DNA from: Scolanthus callimorphus
Lineage: Eukaryota; Cnidaria; Anthozoa; Actiniaria; Edwardsiidae
Length of the DNA stretch: 64,000 nt
Direction of reading: 5' to 3'
Assembly: GCA_033964015.1 (NCBI GenBank)
Contig: CM066919.1
Location: forward strand, 24,313,204 to 24,377,203
Below the pieces are notes generated by a model that did not search any database, had not been told where the DNA came from, and saw nothing but the letters and a program-made list of their open reading frames with translations. The position numbers were made by a program, and so were the translations under genes. The stretch's first letter is position 1. Every line of letters starts with the position of its first letter. Below, piece after piece: positions 24,340 through 34,600 of the stretch.

Positions 24340-24778
24340 CCGGGGAAATACGAGGCATAAAATCCCTCAACTTGTCGCGCAACATTGTTGCGTTGCAAGA
24401 TGATGATCGATGTTGCGCGTTTTTCATCTCGCGCCACAACTTGTCACGCAACGAAAACATTAGTTGCAGGTTGTAAAACTTGTTGCGCGAAGTAGAGCGC
24501 GGTTCAACTTCGAGCCACAAATTCTGGCCTTGTTGCTCGTTGTTCATCAATCACACAACTTGTCGCGCAACATTTTGCCTACAATTCAAGTTGATTAGTC
24601 AGTAGAAATGAAGTGCTAAGGGTCAAATCCACCTTGGGCTTGCATGTGTGATCATCAAAACAAAATGCTGCGCAAAACAAGTTGTGAATATGATGAAAAA
24701 CGAGCAACAAACATTAGACTTGCAACGCAACAATGTTGCACGACAAGTTGAGAGATTTTGTGCACCGTATTTCCCCGG
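24340..24778. mobile_element. Foldback element of the GTTGCG family
   Basis: Left arm CCGGGGAAATACGAGG, then CTCAACTTGTCGCGCAACAT and TGTTGCGTTGCAAG; the right arm is the complement, ending GTATTTCCCCGG. The interior has more GTTGCGCGA-type short repeats. A direct copy of CCGGGGAAATACGAGG sits just upstream at 24318. Confidence 0.8.
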
Positions 24779-24946
24779 TTTAAAGGAAGCCTGTCACGCA
24801 ACTGCGCAGCTGTCCTGCGCATCTCTGAAAACAAAGAAGTATCGTCCCGTAACGATAGCCAGCAAAGGCTAAAACCTCGAAAACAATCGTTAACAATCTT
24901 GGTATTTCTCTCTACATACACTTTACATATTCTTAAACATATTCTT

Positions 24947-25233
24947 AAATTGCGTCAGGGGCTTATTGACAAATTGCGTTATCTTTTTTTATTACAAACT
25001 GCGACAGGGGCTTATTACAAATTGGGACAGCTTTTTTATTACAATTGGGTCAGCTTTTTTATTACAAATTGGGTCAGCTTTTTATTACAAATTGGGACAG
25101 CTTTTTTATTACAAATTGGGTCAGCTTTTTTATTACAAATTGGGACAGCTTTTTATTACAAAGTGCGTCAACTTTATTACACATTGCGTCAGGTATTACA
25201 AAGTGCGTTAATTATTACAAAGTGCGACAGTAC
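24947..25233. repeat. Minisatellite, about 12 copies of a ~24-bp unit
   Basis: Units contain TTATTACAAATTGGGTCAGC or GGGACAGC plus a T run; later copies drift to AAGTGCGTCA. Three overlapping frames are open through it because stops are rare in the unit. Not coding. Confidence 0.9.
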
Positions 25234-25294
25234 AATGTGTGAAATATTACGTAATGCCCACTGTCACGAAATTCATAGAGCGCAAAATCACTAA

Positions 25295-25892
25295 TTGCCC
25301 TAAACGCTTTACAATAATGCTAATAATTACATCAAATGACAAATTTAAAATATATATGTATAAATAATTGCATCGAATGAAAATTTAAAAAAGTAATAAA
25401 TACATTTTATTTTTCACGAAAAGATTTATATAATAAACAGAATAATACATTGAACACTCGAATATGAACTCCATATCTCCGCCCATGTATTATTCTCTAT
25501 AATACCATCTATATATTGCTGACAAATTTATCCCATATTTTCAAAACAGAAACACTGAACACCTTGCGTTTAGACGCATTTTAAAGGGGCACCCTCACGC
25601 TTGCCTGACAAGCAAATAATCAAATCGCAATCCAATTCCATCCTCTTGATAATACTGTTAAAACACTATAGTTTTGTATTGATTTAAGTTAAAATGTCAT
25701 TTAACAAACCTGGACTGTTATTTTGGTTATTCCCGGTAAACTTGAATGTATTTTTGGTGATTAGAATTAGACTTCTTTTTTGACAGGTTTTTCAAAATTA
25801 AGCGTGCGAGTTCCCATTTAAGAGGGGGTGCTCGTTGTATGTCCCCGGTCCGTTTCTTCATCCTTATCTTTTGATGAGCTACTTGTTCCAAG
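25295..25892. other. Non-coding stretch
   Basis: AT-rich with no supported gene. AGGGGCACCCTCACGCTT near 25585 and AAGCGTGCGAGTTCCC near 25800 are roughly complementary and may be ends of another decayed foldback element. Confidence 0.4.
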
Positions 25893-26384
25893 TTATATCG
25901 CGCTACTAATGCTTTTCGTTTCGTTTCTTAAAGGTACTTTACTATTTGAACAGGACTTTCTCTCTAGTTGACGACAAATTCCATTTCGACGCCTGTTAAG
26001 CTTGGAACTACCACTCGCATGATTACACTTCGGGTGGCTAGATCTGCAAATTATTTGAGTCGGTTTCTTCATTTTCGAATCAACGAGGTCTTTTACTTCA
26101 GTGATTGCACAGGACTTGACCGGAGCGGGAAATTTGCTCGAGATGAAATACTTGGTGTAGTTATCACGGTTTGATGTGAACACTCTCGGACCCTGCGCAC
26201 CGGCTCGAGGCCTTCCCCTTGTGTTGTGAAACGGGACTCGATTCGAGTAGAACCCAGAAGGAGCGTCCATCGTGGAGTACACTCCAGGTCTGAACTGTGG
26301 ACCGCTAAATCGTCTATAAGCCCGAAACATTGCTCTTGGATTTGGGGTGTTAGGAGTCGAAGAGCGCGCGTTGCTCGCTCCCAT
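25893..26384 (-). CDS. Possible first coding exon, basic low-complexity protein
   Basis: A 163-codon minus frame begins MGASNARSSTPNTP and is rich in Arg, Pro, Phe and Gly (RFSGPQFRPG, NTRGRPRAGA). It lies upstream of, and on the same strand as, the acidic gene at 20.8-23.9 kb, and could be its 5' exon. A donor-like GAA/GTAAAAG lies inside it. I could not match splice phase to the next exon, so the link is unproven. No family recognised. Confidence 0.4.
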   Translation of the reverse strand: MGASNARSSTPNTPNPRAMFRAYRRFSGPQFRPGVYSTMDAPSGFYSNRVPFHNTRGRPRAGAQGPRVFTSNRDNYTKYFISSKFPAPVKSCAITEVKDLVDSKMKKPTQIICRSSHPKCNHASGSSKLNRRRNGICRQLERKSCSNSKVPLRNETKSISSAI

Positions 26385-28130
26385 GCTAAGTGCTTTCTAA
26401 CTTATAAACATCCACTGCGCCGCTCGCCTTTTATGTTTATGCAAAGAAAGTCTGTGCGTCAAACATTTGACAAAAAGCAGTGATTATAATTAGAAACAAT
26501 TTCCTTTCCCATAATGAGCTACTGAATGACATACGTACAAGGTTATCTTGTTATTAAATCATAAGATATATTACGGATCAATTAATACCTGCATTAATCA
26601 ACATGAATATGCACTTCCTCTCGCTACCAACATTTGACCAATCAGTGCGAGAGGTTCGTTTTCTCTTGCTATAATCACCTACCGGTCATTATAACATTGA
26701 AAGGATTGAGAGTGCGCGCGCCAGTTTTGTTATGATCGTGAAAAATCCAATAAAACAATTTTTTTCTTTTAAAAACCTTATGAATCACTTCAACAATTAT
26801 ACTAAAACAAACAGTCTTGGTGACTATTCGCCGATAATTGTTAACTAAAATTTAAACAATACGGAGTCATGAACTTGCTACTCGTACATGTTATAGTGTT
26901 CAGCTAGAACATTGAATTGAATATATTGAATTATCGTTCGATACACTTTAGCTAGTAATTTGTGTGTAAATTAAACGGAATTAGTTATGTTGAATATATT
27001 AATGCATTCTGATACAAAACGGAAATTGTGCGCAAAATCGCAATTAAAGATTTTTATCTTCTTGGAAAATCAGATGAATTTACACGAGAGGCCATATAAG
27101 TGACAAATTAATTGAATAACTGTACGCTCCTTCATAACACTGGCACGTTGCGATACATATAGAATCACGTGAGGTAAAGCTACGGGGGATCTTCGGGGTT
27201 AAAATGGAATGACCCCTAAAATGACCCCCAAAATGACCGCCATACCTATGGTGTTACATCATAACACCATAAGCGAATTTTGGCACTAAGAACGCTCCAT
27301 TTACTACGGAAATCCCAACCCCCCGTATTATTGGTGCATGCGCAGAAAGTTATTTTATCAGTAGTACCTCAAGCCAGGGTCAAAAGAGAAATCAGCAAAA
27401 TACCAAATAATTTGATTATTTTACCAAGGATGAAAGATATAAACTCGCATAGATATATTGTGATCTTCCTCGTTCTATTGTTTCACTGACAATAGGGTGT
27501 CCTTTTGGTCAATGTGAACGAGTAAACCTTTCTCGAGAAACATTGTCTCTTGTCGCCATTTTGTTTTTCCTCGGCCAAAAGGCCTGGATCGAGATTTCAA
27601 AATACCACAGGCAGCCCGCGCGGTTTCATAAAAAAAAAAACAGGACTTTCTTGATATGAAAGGTATCGGAAGGTTTTGTCACGTGACCTGCCCTGTGAGG
27701 TCACTTCCGTCTTGATCATATCACAACACTGCGGCACATTCGCCTTTGTCACGGCGCCGCCATTTTGTTTCCGGAATGACCCGGACAAAGCAACAAAAAA
27801 AAAAGAAATGAGCCAATCAACTGTTTGGTTCTAAAACAAATAAGGAGTACTTTTTGGTAGCTTGGTCAACTTTTGTACCATAAATTCCAGCATCAGGCTT
27901 CGCTTTCAAACATGAACGAAACCCGCGCCTTGCTTGGCCTCGTTTCCATGCTGAATAAATCAGCTGCAAATTCAAGATGGTGCTTGTGTGACAAACGGCG
28001 AATTCGTCAAAGCACTACTAGGGATTCGTGACGTGAGTATAGCTACGGGGAGGAGGATCTTCAAGGCTAAAATGGTTGAACGTTGAAAATTCAAAAAACG
28101 AACCCTGAAAATACCTTATTAAATTACCTA
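26385..28130. other. Non-coding stretch
   Basis: No supported gene. It includes AATGACCCCTAAAATGACCC repeats near 27210-27240 and the paired phrases AAAGCTACGGGGGATCTTC (27175) and ATAGCTACGGGGAGGAGGAT (28037), suggesting a dispersed repeat. Confidence 0.4.
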
Positions 28131-28157
28131 AGCGTAGGGCTGGACATTTTTAAAGCC

Positions 28158-28388
28158 AACCTCGTCCCCAGGGTCTTCTCGGTCGTTTTTCAAAATGGCG
28201 GTTGACTCGGGAGAAGACCCTGGGGGAGGCTGAGTCACATGACCACGCATGACCACTGCTTGAAAACATGGGAACGAGGTTTGTCCTTTGTTTCAAGATG
28301 GTCATGTAACCAGGCCTCCCCCAGGGTCTTCTCCTGAGTCAACCGCCATTTTGAAAAAAGACCGAGAAGACCCTGGGGACGAAGTTGT
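28158..28388. mobile_element. Foldback element with GGGTCTTCTC arms
   Basis: Arms of about 75 bases begin AACCTCGTCCCCAGGGTCTT and are near-perfect complements, including CAAAATGGCGGTTGACTC. Each arm also carries its own inverted pair, CCCAGGGTCTTCTC and GAGAAGACCCTGGG. Confidence 0.9.
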
Positions 28389-28722
28389 TTTAGAGCGTGA
28401 TGTCGGGGCTTTAAAGTTTTAGTGGGAGGTGAAAGTCAATCTCTGAACTTCCATTCTCTTTGGGGGTAATTTCTAAATTGATAGCGTTCTGGGGGAGGGT
28501 GTTCCCCTACGATCTGAATTATTTTCAGGGCCATGGTTGCCTTGATGCATCTGGGAACGAGAACTTGTCTATTGCAACTTAATAAATTGTTTATAATTTC
28601 AAACCTTTGTTAGCTCGGACGCTGTAGACAAATGGTGCATCCTCGTGTTGCTCTGCTGTTCTATGGATCATCTTTCCGGGAGGGTTTTCCTCTGTCATTA
28701 CGAGCGGCAAATCAAATACTGA

Positions 28723-29697
28723 GGGGGTCCTTGCTCGAACGTTACTGTTGTAATATCGGCGTCGCGCCTAGAGGGAAAGGGAGGGAAAACCAAAGAATTG
28801 AGGGTTAGAAAAGTCTAGAGGAAATCTAGAGGGGTCCTTGCTCGAACGTTACTGTTGTAATATCGGCGTCGCGCCTTGAGGGAAAGGGAGGGAAAACACA
28901 AAAGAATTGAGGGTTAGAAAAGTCTAGAGGAAATCTAGAGGGGGTCCTTGCTCGAACGTTACTGTTGTAATATCGGCGTCGCGCCTAGAGGGAAAGGGAG
29001 GGAAAACACAAAAGAATTGAGGGTTAGAAAAGTCTAGAGAAATCTAGAGGGGGTCCTTACTCGAACGTTACTGTTGTAATATTGGCGTCGCGCCTTGAGG
29101 GAAAGGGAGGGAAAACACAAAAGAATGAGGGTTAGAAAAGTCTAGAGGAAATCTAGAGGGGGTCCTTGCTCGAACGTTACTGTTGTAATATCGGCGTCGC
29201 GCCTTGAGGGAAAGGAGGGAAAACACAAAAGAATTGAGGGTTAGAAAAGTCTAGAGGAAATCTAAGGGGGTCCTTGCTCGAACGTTACTGTTGTAATATT
29301 GGCGTCGCGCCTTGAGGGAAAGGGAGGAAAACACAAAAAGATTGAGGGTTAGAAAAGTCTAGAGGAAATCTAGAGGGGGTCCTTGCTCGAACGTTACTGT
29401 TGTATATCGGCGTCGCGCCTAGAGGGAAAGGGAGGGAAAACACAAAAGAAATGAGGGTTAGAAAAGTCTAGAGGAAATCTAGAGGGGGTCCTTGCTCGAA
29501 CGTTACTGTTGTAATATCGGCGTCGCGCCTAGAGGGAAAAAGGGAGGGAAAACACAAAAGAATGAGGGTTAGAAAAGTCTAGAGGAAATCTAGAGGGGTC
29601 CTTGCTCGAACGTTACTGTTGTAATATCGGCGTCGCGCCTTGAGGGAAAGGAAGGAAAACACAAAAGAATTGAGGGTTAGAAAATTCTAGAGGAAAT
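28723..29697. repeat. Minisatellite, nine copies of a ~109-bp unit
   Basis: GTCCTTGCTCGAACGTTACT starts near 28727, 28834, 28944, 29053 (one substitution), 29162, 29270, 29379, 29488 and 29598. Units contain GGCGTCGCGCCT and GAGGGTTAGAAAAGTCTAGA. Copies differ mainly by one-base length changes in G and A runs. Confidence 0.95.
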
Positions 29698-29705
29698 GAG
29701 CTATA

Positions 29706-29870
29706 CACAGGGAATTTCTGCAGAAACCCATCCATGGGAAAACTGAATTTCCCAAGGCACACGCATGGGAAGTGTACGGAATTCACATGGATAGCCATTG
29801 GAAATCCGAACACTTCCCATTCTTCTAGCATGGGAAATTCATGGATCGGTTTCTGCAGAAATTCCCTGTG
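29706..29870. mobile_element. Inverted-repeat element beside poly-C
   Basis: Ends CACAGGGAATTTCTGCAGAA and its complement TTCTGCAGAAATTCCCTGTG. The interior contains repeated CATGGGAA. A run of about 22 C follows at 29883-29906. Confidence 0.85.
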
Positions 29871-30054
29871 ATACCAACCTCTCCCCCCCCCCCCCCCCCC
29901 CCCCCCGTAATATGCGTTTAAGCGGCTTATTTTGCTCATTCTTTTTTGTAAATACGAGTAAATCTGTTCCTCTTTTCCACGAGGCACCCTTGAGTGATAT
30001 TTTCCCAGGAGAACCTCAGCTCCGATTGTTCCCGGTCATCAAGGAGGCACATAA

Positions 30055-30274
30055 TAGCCGTATTCACACTAGGAGGACGGAAAACTCGTCATGACGAGTT
30101 TATCTGTCTGATATGAATTCAGACGATTTCCCGTCAAAAATCCGTCTCGTCCCGGTTTCACACTAAGATTCCCCATCAAAAAACCGTCTCATCCCGTTTC
30201 ACACTAAGACGAGTTTTCCGTCCGGACGAAACTCGTCTCAGACGAGTTTTCCGTCTCTAATGTGAATACGGCTA
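30055..30274. mobile_element. Inverted-repeat element, GCCGTATTCACA ends
   Basis: Left end TAGCCGTATTCACACT, right end AATGTGAATACGGCTA. The interior has repeated TTTCACACTAAGA and GACGAGTTTTCCGTC. Non-coding. Confidence 0.85.
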
Positions 30275-31428
30275 ATGTAACCTAAACAACGTTTCGTTTA
30301 TCAAGAACCAGCGGGGCAAGAAACTGGATACCGTAACGCCTTCATTTTTCACTTGAGAATGACCTACGTAATTTATTGGCGAGGAAATACTTTATCCTAT
30401 CCACGTTTGAGCAGAGCAGATCATCGAAGGTCATATCATTCACCTTTCTGACTTCCAACCAAGCTGAAAAGCCCGAAAAGCCGCTGCGGCGTAAAAGCAG
30501 TCGCCGCTTCCAATAGAATTATCAATCATCTTTTCCGTATATTACTACCGGTCAGAAAAAGCTTGAAGCAAAAAAGATTGTGTGAATTTAAAAACTCGCC
30601 GGCCAAAGCAATTACTAACTGAGAACATCCCGTTAGATAAGCCTTCGATTAGAGAAAGGTAGAATTACGAGCACCCAGCGTCTGATTTGGTATTTTTAGA
30701 GAATTTCCAAGACCCGTGCACTCGCATCCACACGTTTCCCGCGACCCGCGACTATTAGACAGACTCATCAGATGCATTAGATGCATATTATGCAAGAACA
30801 AACAAGGTATTTATTGCATAAACATCAGTGAAATCGAGGAAGACACAGATATGATTTTTATCTTCATTCTTCGCATTGAAGATAACACACATAAACTTTC
30901 TAGTTTTCAGATTTTCGTAAAATAAATGTCGATTTGGTATTTCACTGATGTTTATATAATAATAGAACATTATATGGCCGCTTGGAGATGCGAAAATTTA
31001 TCTCACGAGTGAGCGCCTATCTCCGCGCGGCCATGTGTAATATCCTCTATATCTCTACAAACGATCTCGATCTGTCAATCAAACACTTCCGGCTTTTGAA
31101 AATACACAGTTTTCTTTGGCACACTGGCGCTAATGCTGCAACGGTGAGGGAGATAGCAATATGCATGGCGGGCAAGTGAGAATAACGTGGGGACGAATAC
31201 AGTCGCTACCTTTTAGTTATATCTTCACTATTTTTAAAACTGCTGGTCCTATTCTACTGAACAGCTTTGGAGAAAAATCCTCTCAGCGTTGCACTGTAAG
31301 CCACGGATTTGGCCCCGGCATTAGCTCATTAGGGACGTATTCCCGCACATTTCTCTCTCACATTTCTCTCTCATGTGCGGAATTAGATATTGTCGGATGG
31401 TATCTTACTAAAAGAGCAATGATATTAC
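30275..31428. other. Non-coding stretch
   Basis: No supported gene. CATCAGTGAAAT (30824) and ATTTCACTGATG (30939) form a loose inverted pair, probably a decayed element. Confidence 0.4.
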
Positions 31429-31492
31429 TTAAGTGCGTAATATTTTCACAAGAGCTGAGTTTATAAAGAAAGGATCTTGGAATAAAGCAGTG
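31429..31492 (-). CDS. Possible last exon of the T-box gene
   Basis: After the exon ending at 31652 (phase 2), the acceptor CTGTTTCAG at 31493-31501 opens a frame of about 20 codons that closes with TAA at 31429. Phase agrees. The short tail would make the protein about 245 residues. No family feature is present in the tail, so this exon is only a candidate. Confidence 0.35.
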
Positions 31493-31651
31493 CTGAAACA
31501 GCATGGACATATGAAATCTTAACATCAGTCAAATCCAATGTGAAGCAGTTTTAACTTAAAAGGTCCTAAAGTGATATTTACGAGCTAGAAATGGCCTCAC
31601 AAGGAATAAAGCAGTTTTAGATATCAATATCAGGTTTGGAAATTCACTTAC

Positions 31652-34600
31652 AATTTCATCTTGCTTGAATACTTGCCGAACTCTCGGAAGCCTCTCGCGA
31701 AGGGATTCGTCTCTATCTTGAGTTTTGTAATCTGAGACGAGCCATAAAAGCATGTCAATATCCAGTCAATTAAACTAATTATTTCTAAAAGATATAATAG
31801 AAGCGCTGTCACAATGGGTTATCTAGAAATGTAACCCTTCGATACAGGAGATAAGGTATAATATCAATCGGAACAAATTGCATATTTGGGCTGGGTTTAT
31901 TTTCACGTTACGCAGTTTTAAAAAGGACAAAAGGGTGCTTCTCCGATGAGCCTTTGATTTTGGAACAGTAAACGTTTTTCGCGTTCTTCGAGACCATACA
32001 GAAAAGCAAACATGCGAAGCTATACTGGAACCAGAGGTGAGCAGCTTGTACACACTGTCGACTGTGTCGACTTTCACAAAGTCTTTCGTGTCGTCGCGTG
32101 GTTACTCACCATTTTATTCATATAGGCTGTAACTGCAATGAACTCCGTTTCCTTGAAAGCAAACACTAAAGCTCGGCTCCAGTCTCTAGCGTCATAGTCT
32201 TTCTCCGTGATCACGTACACACGAGGCACGTACTTGCGCATGGAATCCAAGAGAATCTGGTGGCGAGATTATAGGTGATATTATTGGGGTCAACAGTGAT
32301 CATTTAGCAGAAATTTAGATATCTGACATTTTTTCTAAAGGCGGATAAAGGGGACCGACTCAAATGGATCTTTCGCCGAAATATTTGGCAGCCATTTTCG
32401 ATACCATCAAAATTCACAGACTCGACAAAACATGAAGTGCATTTTACAGTACAAACGCGAGCAAAAACTCGTAATAGTAGAAAGCGTTTCCGATGTAATT
32501 AATCATCGGTAAACAAAACAATGCATTATGGGGAGGTGAAACGGCCGTTATTTTGTCAGCCTAGTAAAACATACCCAGCCAAAAAAGCATCCATTTCCAT
32601 CGGCTGATTTGGGGAATGTAATGCAATTTTTTAATTCGACTTAATTTGGAAAACCAGGTATAAACCTTTGTCATTTTGATAATTGTATGCGTATACACCT
32701 GTTTCAATTAACGTTGCTCTGCAAAACGTAAAACCATGAACCATGCTTCATAAGTCGTAATGGTAATTCCTGCTTAAAACGAAGCGGTTCACGCCAAATT
32801 GTGTCTCAAAGTAGTAAACAAAGTGCCATTGGGTGATTTTAGTTTAGTTTGGTTTTGCAAACTCGAGGAAAATACGAGAAATAGCGTCTTCATTATGATG
32901 CATGGTTCATGGTTTTACGTTTTAATACGGAGCAACGTTAATTGAAATAGCTGTATCATGCAGACGAAAACAATAAATGGGACCCTGAATTAAAAATAAA
33001 AATAATGCCTAGCTATGCGCTAGACATCACTTTCGGCATGTCTTACAATCACTACTTAATTTCAGATTGACACTACAGGGCTCGAAATTAAGAAATAATC
33101 ATATTCGTCATGTGCCATGAGGGCGTAATTTTTCAAAAAATCTAGGCGTAAATGCATTAGGAGAACACTGCAACGAAAACACAGTCCATATTTTACGCCT
33201 AACTCACATATCAAGATTTGTCGTTTTTGTCAAAGCCAACCCGTGCGTGACGCGCACGATTTGTGGGATAGTTTTAGCAGGGCGCGCAGGGAGTTATGGG
33301 ATCTTTTAACAGGACGCAGAGAGTCACACTTCATAGACCAAATCGGCTAACGGTGTTTACGTCTTGTTGCCACCCAATTCAGATCATGTGATGATTCCCT
33401 TGGGTGGTTACAATTGTCAAATTTCTTACACACGACCGATCGCATGTCAGTATGTATAAGATGAACAGTTGTATCCACCCAAAGGAATAATCACATGATT
33501 TGAATTGGGTGGCAACAAGATGTAACCCGTTAGCCGATTGGGTCTATTGCGCGCCGTGTAATACACATTCCCAGTCCCGACGCCTCCAAAATAATTTTCT
33601 TAGAGAAATCACCGCAAGAGACGTAAAAAATAACGTCTGGGTACGAGACTGGCTACCTGTGTAGGTATCTCAGGCCGGGTTTCAGGGGGGCAAAACAAGA
33701 TGGCGGCCTACTCGAACAGCGTTTCAGTCTCCGAAATCTGCAAGTTTTGACGAACTTTTTGATATTTAGGGTAAGAAATAAGCTAGGAAAACTTCTGGAA
33801 TTTCTTCCAAAAACGTTCGGCGTAAAACGAACATTTTTAGGCGTATTTACGCCTGTATCGGGCGCTAGTTTAAGCCCTGCACTAGAGTCGAGTTAACAGC
33901 GCCACGATTCACATTTGTAATATTACGGTTGTAAGGTTAGGGGTCGACTTGTGAGTGGTACCCCATGTAATTTCGCCCTTGTTCCGCGATTTTGTAATGC
34001 ATGAAATGTCTAGCAACCATGCTCCGTTCGACCGTGGCTTCCTTCTTAATTGTATTTGCTCCTCGAGGGGCTTGGTCCGAGGTATTCCGCGTATTACGTG
34101 CTTGACCTGCGTGAGTTGGGATCATTTCTCTGTCTACTATACTGGCGCAGTGCACAGTGCTAAAGACACTAGAATTGTGAGTCCTCTCCAACACGCTTAT
34201 GATAAATGTCAGTAAAATGTGTTCACTGCCGAAAACTTACCGTTCCCTCGAGAAATCTTCTAGGCTGGTTGGTGAGCTTCAACTTGTTGAATGATATTCC
34301 TTGGCTCAGTTTCTTGCTTGTCAGCGGGCTCGCAGGGTGTCGGTACCAGCCCACGCAGGGGAGAGGATCATTTCTCCTGCTCATAACCGTCCACTCCTGA
34401 GCGAGTCACTGAATTTGTACTTTTGTTGGTCGATGCTAGCGATATCTAGAGTGACTACATATTGGAAGTGATCGGAAAGTCCCTGAATAGCGATATCCAG
34501 AGATGGAAACATACGCCTGTCGGTTAAAGCGGAATAAAAGGAGGAATGATTCAGAGGATAAAATAACCGAGGACGGGGGCATAAAGTCCAGTCCCTGAAC

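Noticed and set aside
24758..25294. 178-codon plus frame
   Set aside because: It crosses the edge of a foldback element and the TTATTACAAATTGGG minisatellite; the peptide repeat follows the DNA repeat.
28723..29697. CRISPR-like array
   Set aside because: The 109-bp copies are tandem with no unique spacers, and the context is animal nuclear DNA.
29613..29987. 124-codon minus frame with a Gly run
   Set aside because: It spans the minisatellite end, an inverted-repeat element and a poly-C tract; the Gly run is the homopolymer.
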